A DNA stretch of 64,000 bases from Haloplanus vescus (GTDB lineage: Archaea; Halobacteriota; Halobacteria; Halobacteriales; Haloferacaceae), in assembly GCF_900107665.1 (NCBI RefSeq), contig NZ_FNQT01000003.1, forward strand, positions 248,001 through 312,000, written 5' to 3'. Made by a program: the position numbers and the translations under genes. Below are positions 35,515-45,057 of this stretch, one piece after another. The notes below the pieces were generated by a model. The model searched no databases. It saw nothing but the letters and a program-made list of their open reading frames with translations, and was not told where the DNA came from. Numbering within the stretch: position 1 is the first letter of the stretch; each line of letters opens with the position of its first letter.

Positions 35515-37482
35515 GTGAACCCCCGGACGAGTGCGCTCGACGCGCTAGTGTTCGGTGTCGACGTTCAGAGCGGCGACGTCCGCGGTGACGCCCCCTCCTA
35601 CGCCGTCGTCGCCTACGACGGCGAGAACGTCGACCGAGACGTGGTGTCGTTCCGGAAACTCCGGCGACTCGTCGACCGGGAGGAACCGGCCATTCTCGCC
35701 ACGGACAACGTCTACGAACTCGCCACCGACCACGACGACCTGGTGCGATTCCTGCGGTGGCTCCCCGACGGCACTCGGTTGGTGCAGGTGACGGGCGCGG
35801 AACGCCCGGAGCCGCTCTCTCGTGTCGCCTCCAGACACGGCGTCCCCTACGGCAAGAAGCCGATGAAGGAGGCGGAGGCGGCGGCCCGCCTCGCGGCGGC
35901 GAACGTCGGCCACGAGGTGACGGCCTTCGCCGACACGACGACGGTCAAGGTATCACGGGGGCGCTCGACGGGGAAGGGCGGCTGGAGTCAGGACCGCTAC
36001 ACGCGGCGCATCCACGGCAACGTCAAGAGCCGCGCCCGCGACGTGGAGGCCGCACTCGACGAGGCGAACTTGGCGTACGAACGCGACGTGACCGAGAAGT
36101 ACGGCGGCTACGCCAACGCCGTCTTCACCGTCGAAGCGGCGCCGGAAGACCTCCCGGTGTCGCGGGAGCGCGCGGGCGACACGCGAATCGAAATCGAGCG
36201 CGAGCGCCGCGACGGCATCGAGTTCGAACCGCTGGTGAAGCGGCGTGACCGCGTCATCGTCGGCATCGACCCCGGGACGACGACGGCCGCCGCCGTCGTC
36301 TCCCTTGATGGCGAGGTGCTCGACGTGTATTCGACCCGCACCGCCGACACCGCGGGCGTCATCGAGTGGTTGGTCGAACGCGGGCGCCCCGTCGTCGTCG
36401 CCGCGGACGTGGAACCGATGCCCGAGACGGTCGAGAAGTTCCGGCGGAGCTTCGACGCCGACGGCTGGGAGCCGGATTCTGACCTCCCCGTCGACGAGAA
36501 ACTCCACCGCACCCGCGAGCACACCTACGACAACGACCACCAGCGAGACGCTCTCGCGGCGGCGCTGTTCGCGTTCGATGCCTACGAGGACCGGTTCGAG
36601 CGCATCACGCAGAAGGTGCCCCCGCAGTTCGACCGCGGCGAAGTCATCGACCGCGTCGTCTCCGGCGACGCCTCTGTCGAAGCCGTCTTGGAGGAGCTGC
36701 GCGGCGACGACGAGAGCGAGGAGGAAGAGTCAACCCACGAACCGCGCGAACTCACGCCCGAGGAGCGCCGCATCAAGCGCCTCGAACGGCAGGTCGAGCG
36801 TCTGGAATCGCAGGTCGAGGACCTCGAAGCGACGGTTCAGCAGAAAGACGAGCGCATCGCGGAGTTCGAGGAGGAGCTCTCCGAGGCGCGGCGCGAGGAG
36901 CGCCGCGAGGCGCGCGAACGGCGCGAAGTCAACCGCCTCGAACGCGAGACGGAGCGTCTGGAGCGCGAACTCGACGACGAGCGCGAACGCGCCGACGAAC
37001 TCGAATCGAAGTTGGAGCGCCTGAAGACGCTGTGGAAACTCGACCACTCCAACTTCACCGACGTGTCCGAGGGGCGTGACCTCGTGCCGGTGAAGGTCAT
37101 CGAGCAGTTCACCCGGGACGCCATCGCGGCGGCCGACGAGGCCTACGGGCTGGCGGCGGGCGACGTGGTGTATCTCCGAGACGCGAGCGGCGCCGGGCGC
37201 TCCACCGCACAGCGACTCGCGGAGACGGCGCCGCGAATCGTCCTCCGCGACGGCAACCTCTCCGACGTTGCCGACCAGGTCCTTTTCGACCACGACATCC
37301 CCGTCGCGCCCGCGTCGGACGTGACGATTCAGGAGGTGGACGAGCTCGCTGTCGCCCGCGAGAGCGAGGTGGTGGCGGCCATCGACGACTGGGAGCGCCG
37401 GGCCGACGAGCGCTCTCGCGAGCAGAAATCGGAGATGGTCGACCAGATAATCAGCGAACACCGGGCCGAAAGCGGCGACTGA
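35515..37482 (+). CDS. DUF460 RNase H-like protein
   Basis: A 655-residue protein starting at GTG 35515. The N-terminal half has a RuvC/RNase H-like fold (ALVFGVDVQSGDVRG, IVGIDPGTTTAAAVVSLDGEVLDVYSTRTADTAGVIEWL, with conserved H-x-R-D-A-x-A in DNDHQRDALAAALFAFDAYE). A long coiled coil fills residues about 405-505 (alternating Glu/Arg heptads), followed by a globular C-terminal domain. This is the archaeal DUF460 family, predicted to be a nuclease; the target is unknown. Confidence 0.87.
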   Translation: MNPRTSALDALVFGVDVQSGDVRGDAPSYAVVAYDGENVDRDVVSFRKLRRLVDREEPAILATDNVYELATDHDDLVRFLRWLPDGTRLVQVTGAERPEPLSRVASRHGVPYGKKPMKEAEAAARLAAANVGHEVTAFADTTTVKVSRGRSTGKGGWSQDRYTRRIHGNVKSRARDVEAALDEANLAYERDVTEKYGGYANAVFTVEAAPEDLPVSRERAGDTRIEIERERRDGIEFEPLVKRRDRVIVGIDPGTTTAAAVVSLDGEVLDVYSTRTADTAGVIEWLVERGRPVVVAADVEPMPETVEKFRRSFDADGWEPDSDLPVDEKLHRTREHTYDNDHQRDALAAALFAFDAYEDRFERITQKVPPQFDRGEVIDRVVSGDASVEAVLEELRGDDESEEEESTHEPRELTPEERRIKRLERQVERLESQVEDLEATVQQKDERIAEFEEELSEARREERREARERREVNRLERETERLERELDDERERADELESKLERLKTLWKLDHSNFTDVSEGRDLVPVKVIEQFTRDAIAAADEAYGLAAGDVVYLRDASGAGRSTAQRLAETAPRIVLRDGNLSDVADQVLFDHDIPVAPASDVTIQEVDELAVARESEVVAAIDDWERRADERSREQKSEMVDQIISEHRAESGD

Positions 37483-37521
37483 GCCCCCACGGCTTTGGGC
37501 CTCGGGTGTCACGGAACGGGT

Positions 37522-38100
37522 ATGAGTGAGGTGGAGGCCGAATCAGACGTCGACGAGGACCCCGATATGGGCGACCTGTTCGACGAACTCGAGGAACTCG
37601 AAGACATCGTTCAGGACGACGCGTCGCGGCAACAGGTCCGGGAGACGATGCGGGTCGCGATGGCCGCGAGCACGGCGCTGAGCCCGTTCGGGCGCGTGAT
37701 TCGGGGCTACGACCGCGCCGACCTCGCCGAGGCGCTCCTCGGGAGCCTGCTGTTCGGGATTCCGATGGCCGTCGAGGGCGGCACGCAGGAGGTGGGGGCC
37801 TTCCTCGCCCCCCGCCCGCTCTTGCTCGTCGGGTCGGTGGTGTTCGCCATCGGCCTCGTCATCGGCATCATCTACGTCGCCGACTTTCAGGACGTGCGCG
37901 TCCACCACCCAATTCTCGGTCTCATTCCCCGGCGCTTGGCGGGTGTCCTCGGCGTGTCGGCGGTGATGGCGACGCTCCTCCTGACGGGGTGGGGACGGAT
38001 TGATTGGGCGGAGCCGTGGCTCGCACTCGCGAACGTCGTCGTCGCGTTCGTCCCGATGAGCATCGGGGCGGCGCTCGGTGACATCCTGCCCGGCTCGTAG
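37522..38100 (+). CDS. DUF2391-type membrane protein
   Basis: A 192-residue protein with an acidic N-terminal tail (SEVEAESDVDEDPDMGDLFDELEELEDIV) and about five membrane helices. The blocks RGYDRADLAEALLGSLLFGIPMAVEGGTQEVG and DFQDVRVHHPILGLIPRRLAGVLGVSAVMATLLLTGWG agree with the DUF2391 family of archaeal and bacterial integral membrane proteins. ATG 37522 begins the acidic tail. Function unknown. Confidence 0.78.
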   Translation: MSEVEAESDVDEDPDMGDLFDELEELEDIVQDDASRQQVRETMRVAMAASTALSPFGRVIRGYDRADLAEALLGSLLFGIPMAVEGGTQEVGAFLAPRPLLLVGSVVFAIGLVIGIIYVADFQDVRVHHPILGLIPRRLAGVLGVSAVMATLLLTGWGRIDWAEPWLALANVVVAFVPMSIGAALGDILPGS

Positions 38101-38175
38101 GCGGGCGAGATGTCGCTCGTCGCCCGCCACGGGCGATAGCAGAAGCCATATTTCCCTGCTCCCGCGGTATAGGGT

Positions 38176-39162
38176 ATGGACGTCTACGAGCAGATCACTC
38201 GGAACGCGACCGAGGTGGTCACCGAGGCGGAGGGACGCGAACTCGCCGACGACCCCGAGGGGAAACGCGCGTACGTCGGCTACGAGCCGTCGGGCGTGCT
38301 CCACATCGGTCACATGCTCACCGCGACGAAGCTGATGGACCTGCAGGACGCCGGCTTCGAGGTGACGGTCCTGCTCGCGGACGTCCACGCCTATCTCAAC
38401 GGCAAGGGGACCTTCGAGGAGATTCGCGAGACGGCCGAGCGGATGAAAGAGCAGTTCCTCGCGTACGGCCTCGACGAGGAGCAGACGGAGTTCCTCTACG
38501 GCTCGGAGTTCGAGTTCGACCGCGAGTACGCCCTCGACCTGCACGCGCTGGAACTGGAAACGTCGATTTCGCGGGCCGAGCGCGCGATGTCCGAAATCAA
38601 GAGCGGCGACACGGTGACGGTGTCGCAGGCGGTCTACCCGCTGATGCAGGCGCTCGACATCGTCTACCTCGACGTCGACCTCGCGGTCGGCGGGATGGAA
38701 CAGCGCAAGGTCCACATGCTCGCTCGCGACACCCTGCCGAAGATCGGCGAGGAGGCGCCTACCTGTCTGCACACGCCGCTCATCGCCGACCTCCAGAGCG
38801 GCGTCGGGAAGATGTCCTCCAGCGAGGGCGTCTCCATCTCCATGGAGGACTCGCCCGAGGACATCGAGGAGAAGGTGAACGCGGCGTTCTGTCCGCCGAG
38901 TCGCGACCCCGAACCGGACGAGGACGGAAACGAACGGGAGAATCCGGTCTTGCAGATTTTCGAGTACCACGTCTTCCCTCGCTTCGACACGGTGGTCGTC
39001 GAACGCCCGGACGAGTACGGCGGCGACCTGGAGTACGAGGACTACGAGTCGCTGGCGGCGGACCTGGACGGGGGCGAGCTGCATCCCGCGGACGCCAAGA
39101 GCGCGCTGGCGACGTACCTCGATGAACTCATCGCGCCCGGGCGTGAAAAGCTCCAAGCGTAG
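38176..39162 (+). CDS. tyrS: Tyrosyl-tRNA synthetase
   Basis: A 328-residue class I synthetase of the archaeal/eukaryotic TyrRS type. The HIGH motif is in [15 protein letters not shown], the KMSKS loop is [15 protein letters not shown], and the tyrosine pocket and tRNA-binding segments ([40 protein letters not shown]) are intact. It charges tRNA-Tyr. Length is normal for the archaeal form, which lacks the bacterial S4 domain. Confidence 0.96.
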   Translation: MDVYEQITRNATEVVTEAEGRELADDPEGKRAYVGYEPSGVLHIGHMLTATKLMDLQDAGFEVTVLLADVHAYLNGKGTFEEIRETAERMKEQFLAYGLDEEQTEFLYGSEFEFDREYALDLHALELETSISRAERAMSEIKSGDTVTVSQAVYPLMQALDIVYLDVDLAVGGMEQRKVHMLARDTLPKIGEEAPTCLHTPLIADLQSGVGKMSSSEGVSISMEDSPEDIEEKVNAAFCPPSRDPEPDEDGNERENPVLQIFEYHVFPRFDTVVVERPDEYGGDLEYEDYESLAADLDGGELHPADAKSALATYLDELIAPGREKLQA

Positions 39163-39218
39163 TCCGGCCGCGACGCGTCCTCGCAGAAGTTAAACCGCAC
39201 GCTCTCGAAACACCGCCC

Positions 39219-39509
39219 ATGAGCGAGAACGAGAACGGCGGGCGCACGGACCTGCGGATGCCCGACGACGACGAGGTGTTCGCCGTCGTGACAGACATGC
39301 TCGGTGCGAATCGAGTGAAGGTGCGCTGTGCAGACGGCACGGAGCGCACCGCTCGCATCCCCGGTCGGATGCAAAAGCGCATCTGGATCCGTGAGGACGA
39401 CGTGGTGCTGGTCGAACCCTGGGACTGGCAAGACGAGAAGGCCGATATCGCGTGGCGCTACGAGAAATCGGAGGCAGACCAGCTGCGCCGTGAAGGCCAC
39501 ATCGAGTAA
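39219..39509 (+). CDS. eif1A: Translation initiation factor aIF1A
   Basis: A 96-residue OB-fold factor. The core [61 protein letters not shown] is diagnostic. It binds the ribosomal A site during start-codon selection. It heads a conserved archaeal trio with the RIO1 kinase and the KH protein that follow at 37- and 24-bp gaps, linking initiation and small-subunit maturation. Confidence 0.97.
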   Translation: MSENENGGRTDLRMPDDDEVFAVVTDMLGANRVKVRCADGTERTARIPGRMQKRIWIREDDVVLVEPWDWQDEKADIAWRYEKSEADQLRREGHIE

Positions 39510-39546
39510 CACCCCTTTTCCCGCTCGCTTGCGTACGTACGTGTAG

Positions 39547-40425
39547 ATGACAGAGGAGTACGGCCTGCTCGACCCGGCGGAAGGCGAGGGCGAGGACTTC
39601 GGCGACGAGTGGGAAGAAATCGACGTCTCCGATACCGAAGCCGACCGCATCGCTCGGAAACGGGACCGCAAGTTTGCCGAATTTCGCAAGCGGCTGAAAG
39701 ACGCCGACCAGTTCAAAGTCGAGCAGTCGGTGTTCGACGACGCCACCTTCGCGGCCATCTACAAACTCGTTCAGGACGGCTACATCGACGCCTTCGGCGG
39801 GCCGATTTCGACCGGGAAGGAGGCCAACGTCTACGAGGCGCTTGGCGCCGAGGACACCGACGTAGCGGTGAAAATCTACCGCATCAACGCCTCCAACTTC
39901 CAGCACATGCGCGAGTACCTCGAGGGCGACCCGCGCTTCGAGGGCATCGGCTCCAACAAGAAGGAAGTCGTCCTCGCGTGGACGAAAAAGGAGTTCGCCA
40001 ACCTGCGCCGGGCCCGGAAGGCGGGCGTTCGCGTCCCCGAACCCATCGCTGTCGAGCGAAACGTCCTCGTGATGGAACTCGTCGGATTGGTGGAGGACCG
40101 CGCCCGCCGACTCGCCGAGGTGTCGGTTGAGAACCCCGAGACGGCCTTCGAGGTGGTCCGGGAGTACATGCGGCGCCTGTACGACGCCGGCCTCGTTCAC
40201 GGCGACCTCTCGGAGTACAACCTGATAATCCACGACGGCGAGCTGGTCGTCATCGATATGGGGCAGGCGGCGACGGTCCACCACCCCAACGCCGACGACT
40301 TCCTCGACCGAGACTGTCGCAACGTGGCGAGTTTCTTCACGCGACAGGGACTCGATGTCGACCCCGACGACCTCCGCGCGTTCGTGACGGGCGAGGCGTC
40401 GGAATCCGCGAGCGAGAACGCTTAA
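39547..40425 (+). CDS. rio1: RIO-type serine protein kinase (Rio1)
   Basis: A 292-residue atypical kinase. The RIO signature is FGGPISTGKEANVYEAL with Lys in VAVKIYRI, the hinge LVMELV, the catalytic loop LVHGDLSEYNLII and the metal-loop VVIDMGQAATVHHPNADDFLDRDCRNVASFF. RIO1 acts in late maturation of the small ribosomal subunit. It lies between eif1A and the KH protein gene. Confidence 0.95.
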   Translation: MTEEYGLLDPAEGEGEDFGDEWEEIDVSDTEADRIARKRDRKFAEFRKRLKDADQFKVEQSVFDDATFAAIYKLVQDGYIDAFGGPISTGKEANVYEALGAEDTDVAVKIYRINASNFQHMREYLEGDPRFEGIGSNKKEVVLAWTKKEFANLRRARKAGVRVPEPIAVERNVLVMELVGLVEDRARRLAEVSVENPETAFEVVREYMRRLYDAGLVHGDLSEYNLIIHDGELVVIDMGQAATVHHPNADDFLDRDCRNVASFFTRQGLDVDPDDLRAFVTGEASESASENA

Positions 40426-40449
40426 ATCGCTCCGCCCGATAGGTCACCT

Positions 40450-40992
40450 ATGCAGCACGTAAAGGTCCCACAGGACCGTCTCGGCGTCCTCATCGGCGAG
40501 GGTGGCGAGACGATGCGCGAAATCGAGCGACGCGCCGAGGTCCGCCTCGACATCGACTCCGAGAGCGGGAGCGTCGCCATCGACGCCACGGGTGACCCCG
40601 TCACCGCGATGGTCGCGCCCGACATCGTACGCGCCATCGGCCGCGGGTTCCGCCCCGACGCAGCGCTCTCCCTGCTCGACGACGAGATGCGGATGTTCGA
40701 CCTCATCGACATCGACGACGCGACGCGAAACAAAAACGACCTCCAGCGCAAGAAGGGTCGCCTCATCGGCGAGGACGGCCGGACGCGCGAACTGATGGAG
40801 GAACTGTCGGGCGCCGAAGTGGTCATCTACGGGACGACCCTCGGCGTCATCGGCCAACCGGAGGAGGTACAGGCCGTCCGCCGGGCCGCCGAGATGTTGC
40901 TCGACGGCGCGCCCCACGGCGCAGTCTACGGCTACCTCGAACGCAAGCACAACGAACTCACGCGCAACGCAGACCTCCAGCCCTCGAACTGA
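40450..40992 (+). CDS. KH-domain protein, Pno1/Dim2-like ribosome assembly factor
   Basis: A 180-residue RNA-binding protein with two KH domains: the first has VPQDRLGVLIGEGGETMREIERRAEVRLDID, the second KNDLQRKKGRLIGEDGRTRELMEELSGAEVVIYG with G-x2-G loops GEGG and GEDG. The ending AVRRAAEMLLDGAPHGAVYGYLERK is that of archaeal Dim2/Pno1 homologues that assist 16S rRNA 3'-end processing. Its place after rio1 agrees with this. Confidence 0.9.
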   Translation: MQHVKVPQDRLGVLIGEGGETMREIERRAEVRLDIDSESGSVAIDATGDPVTAMVAPDIVRAIGRGFRPDAALSLLDDEMRMFDLIDIDDATRNKNDLQRKKGRLIGEDGRTRELMEELSGAEVVIYGTTLGVIGQPEEVQAVRRAAEMLLDGAPHGAVYGYLERKHNELTRNADLQPSN

Positions 40993-41001
40993 CGCCGCCG
41001 A

Positions 41002-41006
41002 TTTTT
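41002..41006 (+). terminator. T5 tract after the KH gene
   Basis: Five thymines ten bases after the stop codon, a plausible end of the eif1A-rio1-KH transcript. Confidence 0.3.
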
Positions 41007-41033
41007 CCGCCCGTCGCGCGACCGTCGAGCCTT

Positions 41034-41160
41034 GGTACCACGTACCGCTTGGTACGGTATACCGCAACGATATCCCCCCGGTCTACGCATCACCCCCGAA
41101 TTTGGATAATCGCATGACTGCGTGAGGGTGCTGCACACACTGTAGCGTAACATTTTTATA
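41034..41160. promoter_or_regulatory. Thermosome promoter with upstream palindromes
   Basis: The TATA element TTTTTATA (41153-41160) is 27 bases before the ATG, predicting a leaderless or nearly leaderless mRNA. Further upstream three palindromes are clustered: GGTACC (41034-41039), a 6-bp hairpin CGTACC-GCTT-GGTACG (41041-41056) and GGTATACC (41056-41063). They may bind a heat-shock regulator or act on the end of the KH transcript. Confidence 0.55.
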
Positions 41161-41186
41161 GAATCACAATCAATCAATGAGTGATT

Positions 41187-42869
41187 ATGTCTCAGCGAAT
41201 GCAGCAGGGTCAGCCGATGATCATTCTCGGCGAGGACTCGCAGCGAACACAGGGCAAGGACGCCCAGACGATGAACATCACGGCCGGCAAGGCCGTGGCC
41301 GAATCTGTACGGACCACGCTCGGTCCGAAAGGGATGGACAAGATGCTCGTCGACTCCGGCGGGAGCGTCGTCGTCACGAACGACGGCGTCACGATTCTGA
41401 AGGAGATGGACATCGACCACCCCGCCGCGAACATGATCGTCGAAGTCTCCGAGACTCAGGAGGACGAGGTCGGCGACGGCACCACGACGGCCGTCGTCGT
41501 TGCAGGCGAACTCCTCGACGAGGCCGAGGAGCTCATCGACCAGGACATTCACCCGACGACCCTGGCCCAAGGGTATCGCAGCGCCGCTGAGAAGGCAAAG
41601 GAAATTCTCGAAGCCAACGCCATCGACGTCTCGCCGGACGACCGCGAGACGCTCGTCAAAATCGCGTCGACCGCGATGACGGGCAAGGGCGCCGAGAACG
41701 CGAAGGACACGCTCGCCGACCTGCTCGTCGACGCCGTGCTCGCCGTGCGCGACGACGACAGTGTCGACACGGACAACATCTCCATCGAGAAGGTCGTCGG
41801 TGGCTCCATCGACAACTCCGAGCTCATCGAGGGCGTCATCGTCGACAAGACGCGCGTCAGCGACAGCATGCCCTACGCCGTCGAGGACGCCGACATCGCG
41901 CTGATCGACGGCGCGCTCGAAGTCAAGGAGACCGAAATCGACGCCGAGGTCAACGTCACCGACCCCGACCAGCTCCAGCAGTTCCTCGACCAGGAGGAGA
42001 AGCAGCTGCGAGAGATGGTCGACCACCTCAAGGACATCGGCACCGACGTCGTCTTCGTCGGTAGCGGCATCGACGACATGGCCCAGCACTACCTGGCCCA
42101 GGAGGGCATCCTCGCCGTCCGCCGCGCGAAGGACAGCGACCTCACCAGCCTCGCTCGCTCCACCGGCGGCACGGTCGTCGGCTCCGTCGACGACCTGACC
42201 GAGGACGACCTCGGCTTCGCCGGCTCCGTCGCCCAGAAGGACATCGGTGGCGACGAGCGCATCTTCGTCGAGGACACCCCCGACGCCAAGTCCGTCACGC
42301 TCGTCCTCCGCGGTGGGACCGAGCACGTCGTCGACGAAGTCGAGCGCGCAGTCGACGACTCGCTCGGCGTCGTTCGCACGACCCTCGAAGACGGCAAGGT
42401 CCTGCCCGGCGGCGGTGCCCCCGAGGCAGAACTCGCTCTCGGTCTGCGAGACTACGCCGACGACGTCGACGGCCGCGAGGCCCTCGCCGTCGAGGCGTTC
42501 GCCGAGGCCGTGGACGTCATCCCGCGCACGCTCGCTGAGAACGCCGGTCTCGACCCCATCGACTCGCTGGTCGAACTCCGCGCGAGCCACAGCGAGGGTA
42601 ACCTCTCGGCCGGCCTCGACGCCTACACCGGCGACGTGGTCGACATGGAGGAAGACGGTGTCGTCGAACCCCTCCGCGTCAAGACCCAGGCCATCGAGAG
42701 CGCCACCGAGGCCGCTGTCATGATCCTTCGCATCGACGACGTCATCGCTGCTGGCGACCTCAAGGGCGGCGGCAGCGACGACGACGGCGACGAGGGCGGC
42801 CCCGCCGGCGGTATGGGCGGCGGCATGGGCGGCATGGGCGGTATGGGTGGCATGGGCGGCGCGATGTAA
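41187..42869 (+). CDS. Thermosome subunit (group II chaperonin)
   Basis: A 560-residue ATP-driven chaperonin subunit. Family motifs are [63 protein letters not shown] and [15 protein letters not shown]. The C-terminal tail is Gly/Met-rich (GGMGG repeats) and projects into the folding cavity. ATG 41187 is chosen; a GTG six bases earlier is in the leader. A strong TATA box stands 27 bases before it. Haloarchaea have two or three paralogous subunits; only one is in the window. Confidence 0.97.
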   Translation: MSQRMQQGQPMIILGEDSQRTQGKDAQTMNITAGKAVAESVRTTLGPKGMDKMLVDSGGSVVVTNDGVTILKEMDIDHPAANMIVEVSETQEDEVGDGTTTAVVVAGELLDEAEELIDQDIHPTTLAQGYRSAAEKAKEILEANAIDVSPDDRETLVKIASTAMTGKGAENAKDTLADLLVDAVLAVRDDDSVDTDNISIEKVVGGSIDNSELIEGVIVDKTRVSDSMPYAVEDADIALIDGALEVKETEIDAEVNVTDPDQLQQFLDQEEKQLREMVDHLKDIGTDVVFVGSGIDDMAQHYLAQEGILAVRRAKDSDLTSLARSTGGTVVGSVDDLTEDDLGFAGSVAQKDIGGDERIFVEDTPDAKSVTLVLRGGTEHVVDEVERAVDDSLGVVRTTLEDGKVLPGGGAPEAELALGLRDYADDVDGREALAVEAFAEAVDVIPRTLAENAGLDPIDSLVELRASHSEGNLSAGLDAYTGDVVDMEEDGVVEPLRVKTQAIESATEAAVMILRIDDVIAAGDLKGGGSDDDGDEGGPAGGMGGGMGGMGGMGGMGGAM

Positions 42870-42934
42870 GTTCGGCGCGCGCCTCACCACCTCACCGACT
42901 TCCCCCACCGCATCGCCCCGATTCGACCGACTCG

Positions 42935-42940
42935 TTTTTT
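42935..42940 (+). terminator. T6 terminator after the thermosome gene
   Basis: Six thymines 66 bases after the stop codon. This T-run is the strongest in the gap between the convergent thermosome and sufS genes. Confidence 0.4.
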
Positions 42941-43014
42941 CGACCGCTACGCCGCCAGCGACAGCGCCGTCGCTCGCCGTCGCGGAGTGACTGAGAAAAA
43001 TCGAATCGCGCCAG

Positions 43015-44292
43015 TTACGCGAACAGCTCGAGTGCGTCGTCGACGGCATCGACGAGTGCGTCGACTTCCTCGCGCGTGTTGTAGATATAGAAGGAGGCAC
43101 GCGCGGAGGCGGGGATGCCGAGCTTGTCGTGGAGCGGTTGCGTACAGTGGTCGCCGGCGCGGATGGCGACGCCGTGTTCGTTGACGATGCTGGAGAGGTC
43201 GTGAGCGTGGACGCCGTCGACGTTGAACGCGACGAGGCCGCCCCGGTCGTCGCCCGGCGGGCCGTAGATGGTCACTTCGTCGAACTCGGTCAGGCGGTCG
43301 TAGGCGTACTCCGCGAGGAGCTCCTCGTGGGCCCGGACGTTCGCCATCCCGATGTCGTCGACGTACTCCACCGCGGCGGCGAAGGCGATGCCCTGCGCGA
43401 TGGAGGGGGTGCCCGCCTCGAACTTCCACGGCAGGTCCTCCCACGTCGAGTCCTCGTAGGTGACGCGGCGAATCATGTCGCCGCCGTAGAGATACGGCTC
43501 CATCTCCTCCAGAATCGCTTCCTTGCCGTAGAGGGCGCCGATACCCGTCGGGCCGCACATCTTGTGCCCCGAGAACGCGAAGAAGTCGGCGTCGATGGCC
43601 TTCACGTCGACCGGGTGGGTGGGCGCGGACTGCGCGCCGTCGACGAAGATGTAGGCGTCGTGGTCGTGGGCCATGTCGGCAAGGTCGGCCACCGGGTTGA
43701 CCGTCCCGAGCGTGTTCGAGATGTGGACGACCGACACCAGCTTCGTCGAGTCGTCGATGAGTTCGGCCGCGTGGTCCATGTCGAGGTAGCCCTCGTCGTC
43801 CACGCGGATGTAGCGCACCTCGGCGCCGGTTTTCTTGGCTATCTGTTGCCACGTCACCAGCGACGCGTGGTGTTCCATCTCGCTCAGGACGACAGAGTCG
43901 CCCGGACCGAGTTCGTTCAAGCCCCACGCGTAGGCGACGAGGTTCTCGGCTTCGGTCGTGTTCTTCGTGAAGACGATTTCCTCGCGCCCGTCGGCGCCGA
44001 TGAAGTCGGCGACGGTGTCGTGGGCCTCCTCGTAGGCCACCGACGCCTCCTGGCTCAACTGGTGGATGCCGCGGTGGACGTTGGCGTTGTAGCCGCGGTA
44101 GTACTCGCTGATGGTGTCGACTACCTGGTCCGGCGTCTGACTCGTCGCGGCGTTGTCCAGATAGTACAGCGGCGTGTCGTCGTCGGCCCCTTCACCGGGC
44201 GTTTCGGGGTCGCCCCCCACCTGTCGATTCAGGATGGGAAAGTCGGCCCGGATGGCCTCCACGTCGATCGGATACGATTCCTGCACTCCCAT
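43015..44292 (-). CDS. sufS: Cysteine desulfurase, SufS type
   Basis: A 425-residue PLP enzyme that mobilises sulfur from cysteine. Motifs include YYLDNAATSQTPDQVVD, NTTEAENLVAYAWG, VHISNTLGTVNPV, the PLP lysine in FFAFSGHKMCGPTGIGALYGKE, and the active-site cysteine loop IRAGDHCTQPLHDKLGIPASARASFYIYNT. The R-A-G-H-H-C motif of SufS is present in the form R-A-G-D-H-C. No SufE/IscU gene is next to it. A perfect inverted repeat overlaps its predicted TATA region. Confidence 0.95.
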   Translation of the reverse strand: MGVQESYPIDVEAIRADFPILNRQVGGDPETPGEGADDDTPLYYLDNAATSQTPDQVVDTISEYYRGYNANVHRGIHQLSQEASVAYEEAHDTVADFIGADGREEIVFTKNTTEAENLVAYAWGLNELGPGDSVVLSEMEHHASLVTWQQIAKKTGAEVRYIRVDDEGYLDMDHAAELIDDSTKLVSVVHISNTLGTVNPVADLADMAHDHDAYIFVDGAQSAPTHPVDVKAIDADFFAFSGHKMCGPTGIGALYGKEAILEEMEPYLYGGDMIRRVTYEDSTWEDLPWKFEAGTPSIAQGIAFAAAVEYVDDIGMANVRAHEELLAEYAYDRLTEFDEVTIYGPPGDDRGGLVAFNVDGVHAHDLSSIVNEHGVAIRAGDHCTQPLHDKLGIPASARASFYIYNTREEVDALVDAVDDALELFA

Positions 44293-44308
44293 TGGGCGCG
44301 GCTACGGC

Positions 44309-44331
44309 CCGAAGGGATAACACCCCTTCGG
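44309..44331. promoter_or_regulatory. 23-bp palindrome in the sufS promoter
   Basis: CCGAAGGG (44309-44316) and CCCTTCGG (44324-44331) are a perfect 8-bp inverted repeat around the 7-base spacer ATAACAC. It lies 17-39 bases before the sufS ATG, over the position expected for the TATA box (GTGTTAT on the minus strand), as a repressor operator would. It could also fold as an RNA hairpin. Confidence 0.5.
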
Positions 44332-44388
44332 TGTTTCATCTTTCCACACCTCCGACATTTTATTTATAATGCTCGCTAGTGTCGGTGC

Positions 44389-45057
44389 ATGGAACGTCGA
44401 CGACTACTGACAGCGTGTGGAACCGCGTTCGCCGGCCTGCTGGCCGGGTGTGGTGGGGGCGGCGGCGACGCGACCGCGGAGCCGACTGCGAAGGCTACCG
44501 CCACCGAAACCGCGACGGCAACGGCGACAGCGACCGAGGCACCGACCGCGACGGACACCGCGACGGCGACGGCGACGCCCGGCCCCGACGGGCCGACCCA
44601 CGAGGTGGGTGAGTCGTTCACCGTCGGGGCCGAGGGGTCACAGATTGGGTACCGCATCACCAACCTGTTCCGGACGCCTCGCATCGGTGGACAGGCAAAC
44701 TACGCCACCGCCGACGGCAGCTTCCTCATCGTCGTCCTCGAACTTTCGAACCCGCAGGACGACTCTATCTCCTTCCCGAACAACCGGTTCATCGCGTGGA
44801 ACGAGACACAGATTCGCTACCTCGACGACGAGGCGTCGCCGATGGTCGCCGACGACGACCGCATCGACGTGCAGTCCATCGCCACGACGACTGTCTTGTC
44901 CGACAGTTCGAAAAGTGGCTCCGTCGTCTTCGACCTCGACCTCGACCAGTCGTACTGGCTCCGCATCGAACCGACCGGCGACGGCGGTGAGACGCATTAC
45001 GTCCGCGTCGGCCCGCTCTCGGACGTCGAAGAACTCGAAGGCTCGATTACGGGCTAG
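44389..45057 (+). CDS. DUF4352-type lipoprotein
   Basis: A 222-residue exported protein: signal and lipobox MERRRLLTACGTAFAGLLAGCGG, then a low-complexity Thr/Ala linker of about 35 residues, then an immunoglobulin-like DUF4352 domain (SQIGYRITNLFRTP, FLIVVLELSNPQDDSISFPNNRFIAW, SGSVVFDLDLDQSYWLRIEP). Surface-anchored; binding partner unknown. A TATA element TATTTATAAT at 44361-44370 precedes it. Its stop shares CTAG with the stop of the convergent DUF424 gene. Confidence 0.82.
   Translation: MERRRLLTACGTAFAGLLAGCGGGGGDATAEPTAKATATETATATATATEAPTATDTATATATPGPDGPTHEVGESFTVGAEGSQIGYRITNLFRTPRIGGQANYATADGSFLIVVLELSNPQDDSISFPNNRFIAWNETQIRYLDDEASPMVADDDRIDVQSIATTTVLSDSSKSGSVVFDLDLDQSYWLRIEPTGDGGETHYVRVGPLSDVEELEGSITG

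Noticed and set aside
40932-43100. 722-codon reverse frame over the thermosome
   Set aside because: Mirrors the thermosome codons; composition is a low-complexity Val/Asp/Gly shadow.
44500-44590. Possible CRISPR-like short repeats
   Set aside because: The repetition is in-frame Thr/Ala codons of a lipoprotein linker; no CRISPR array was seen in the window.
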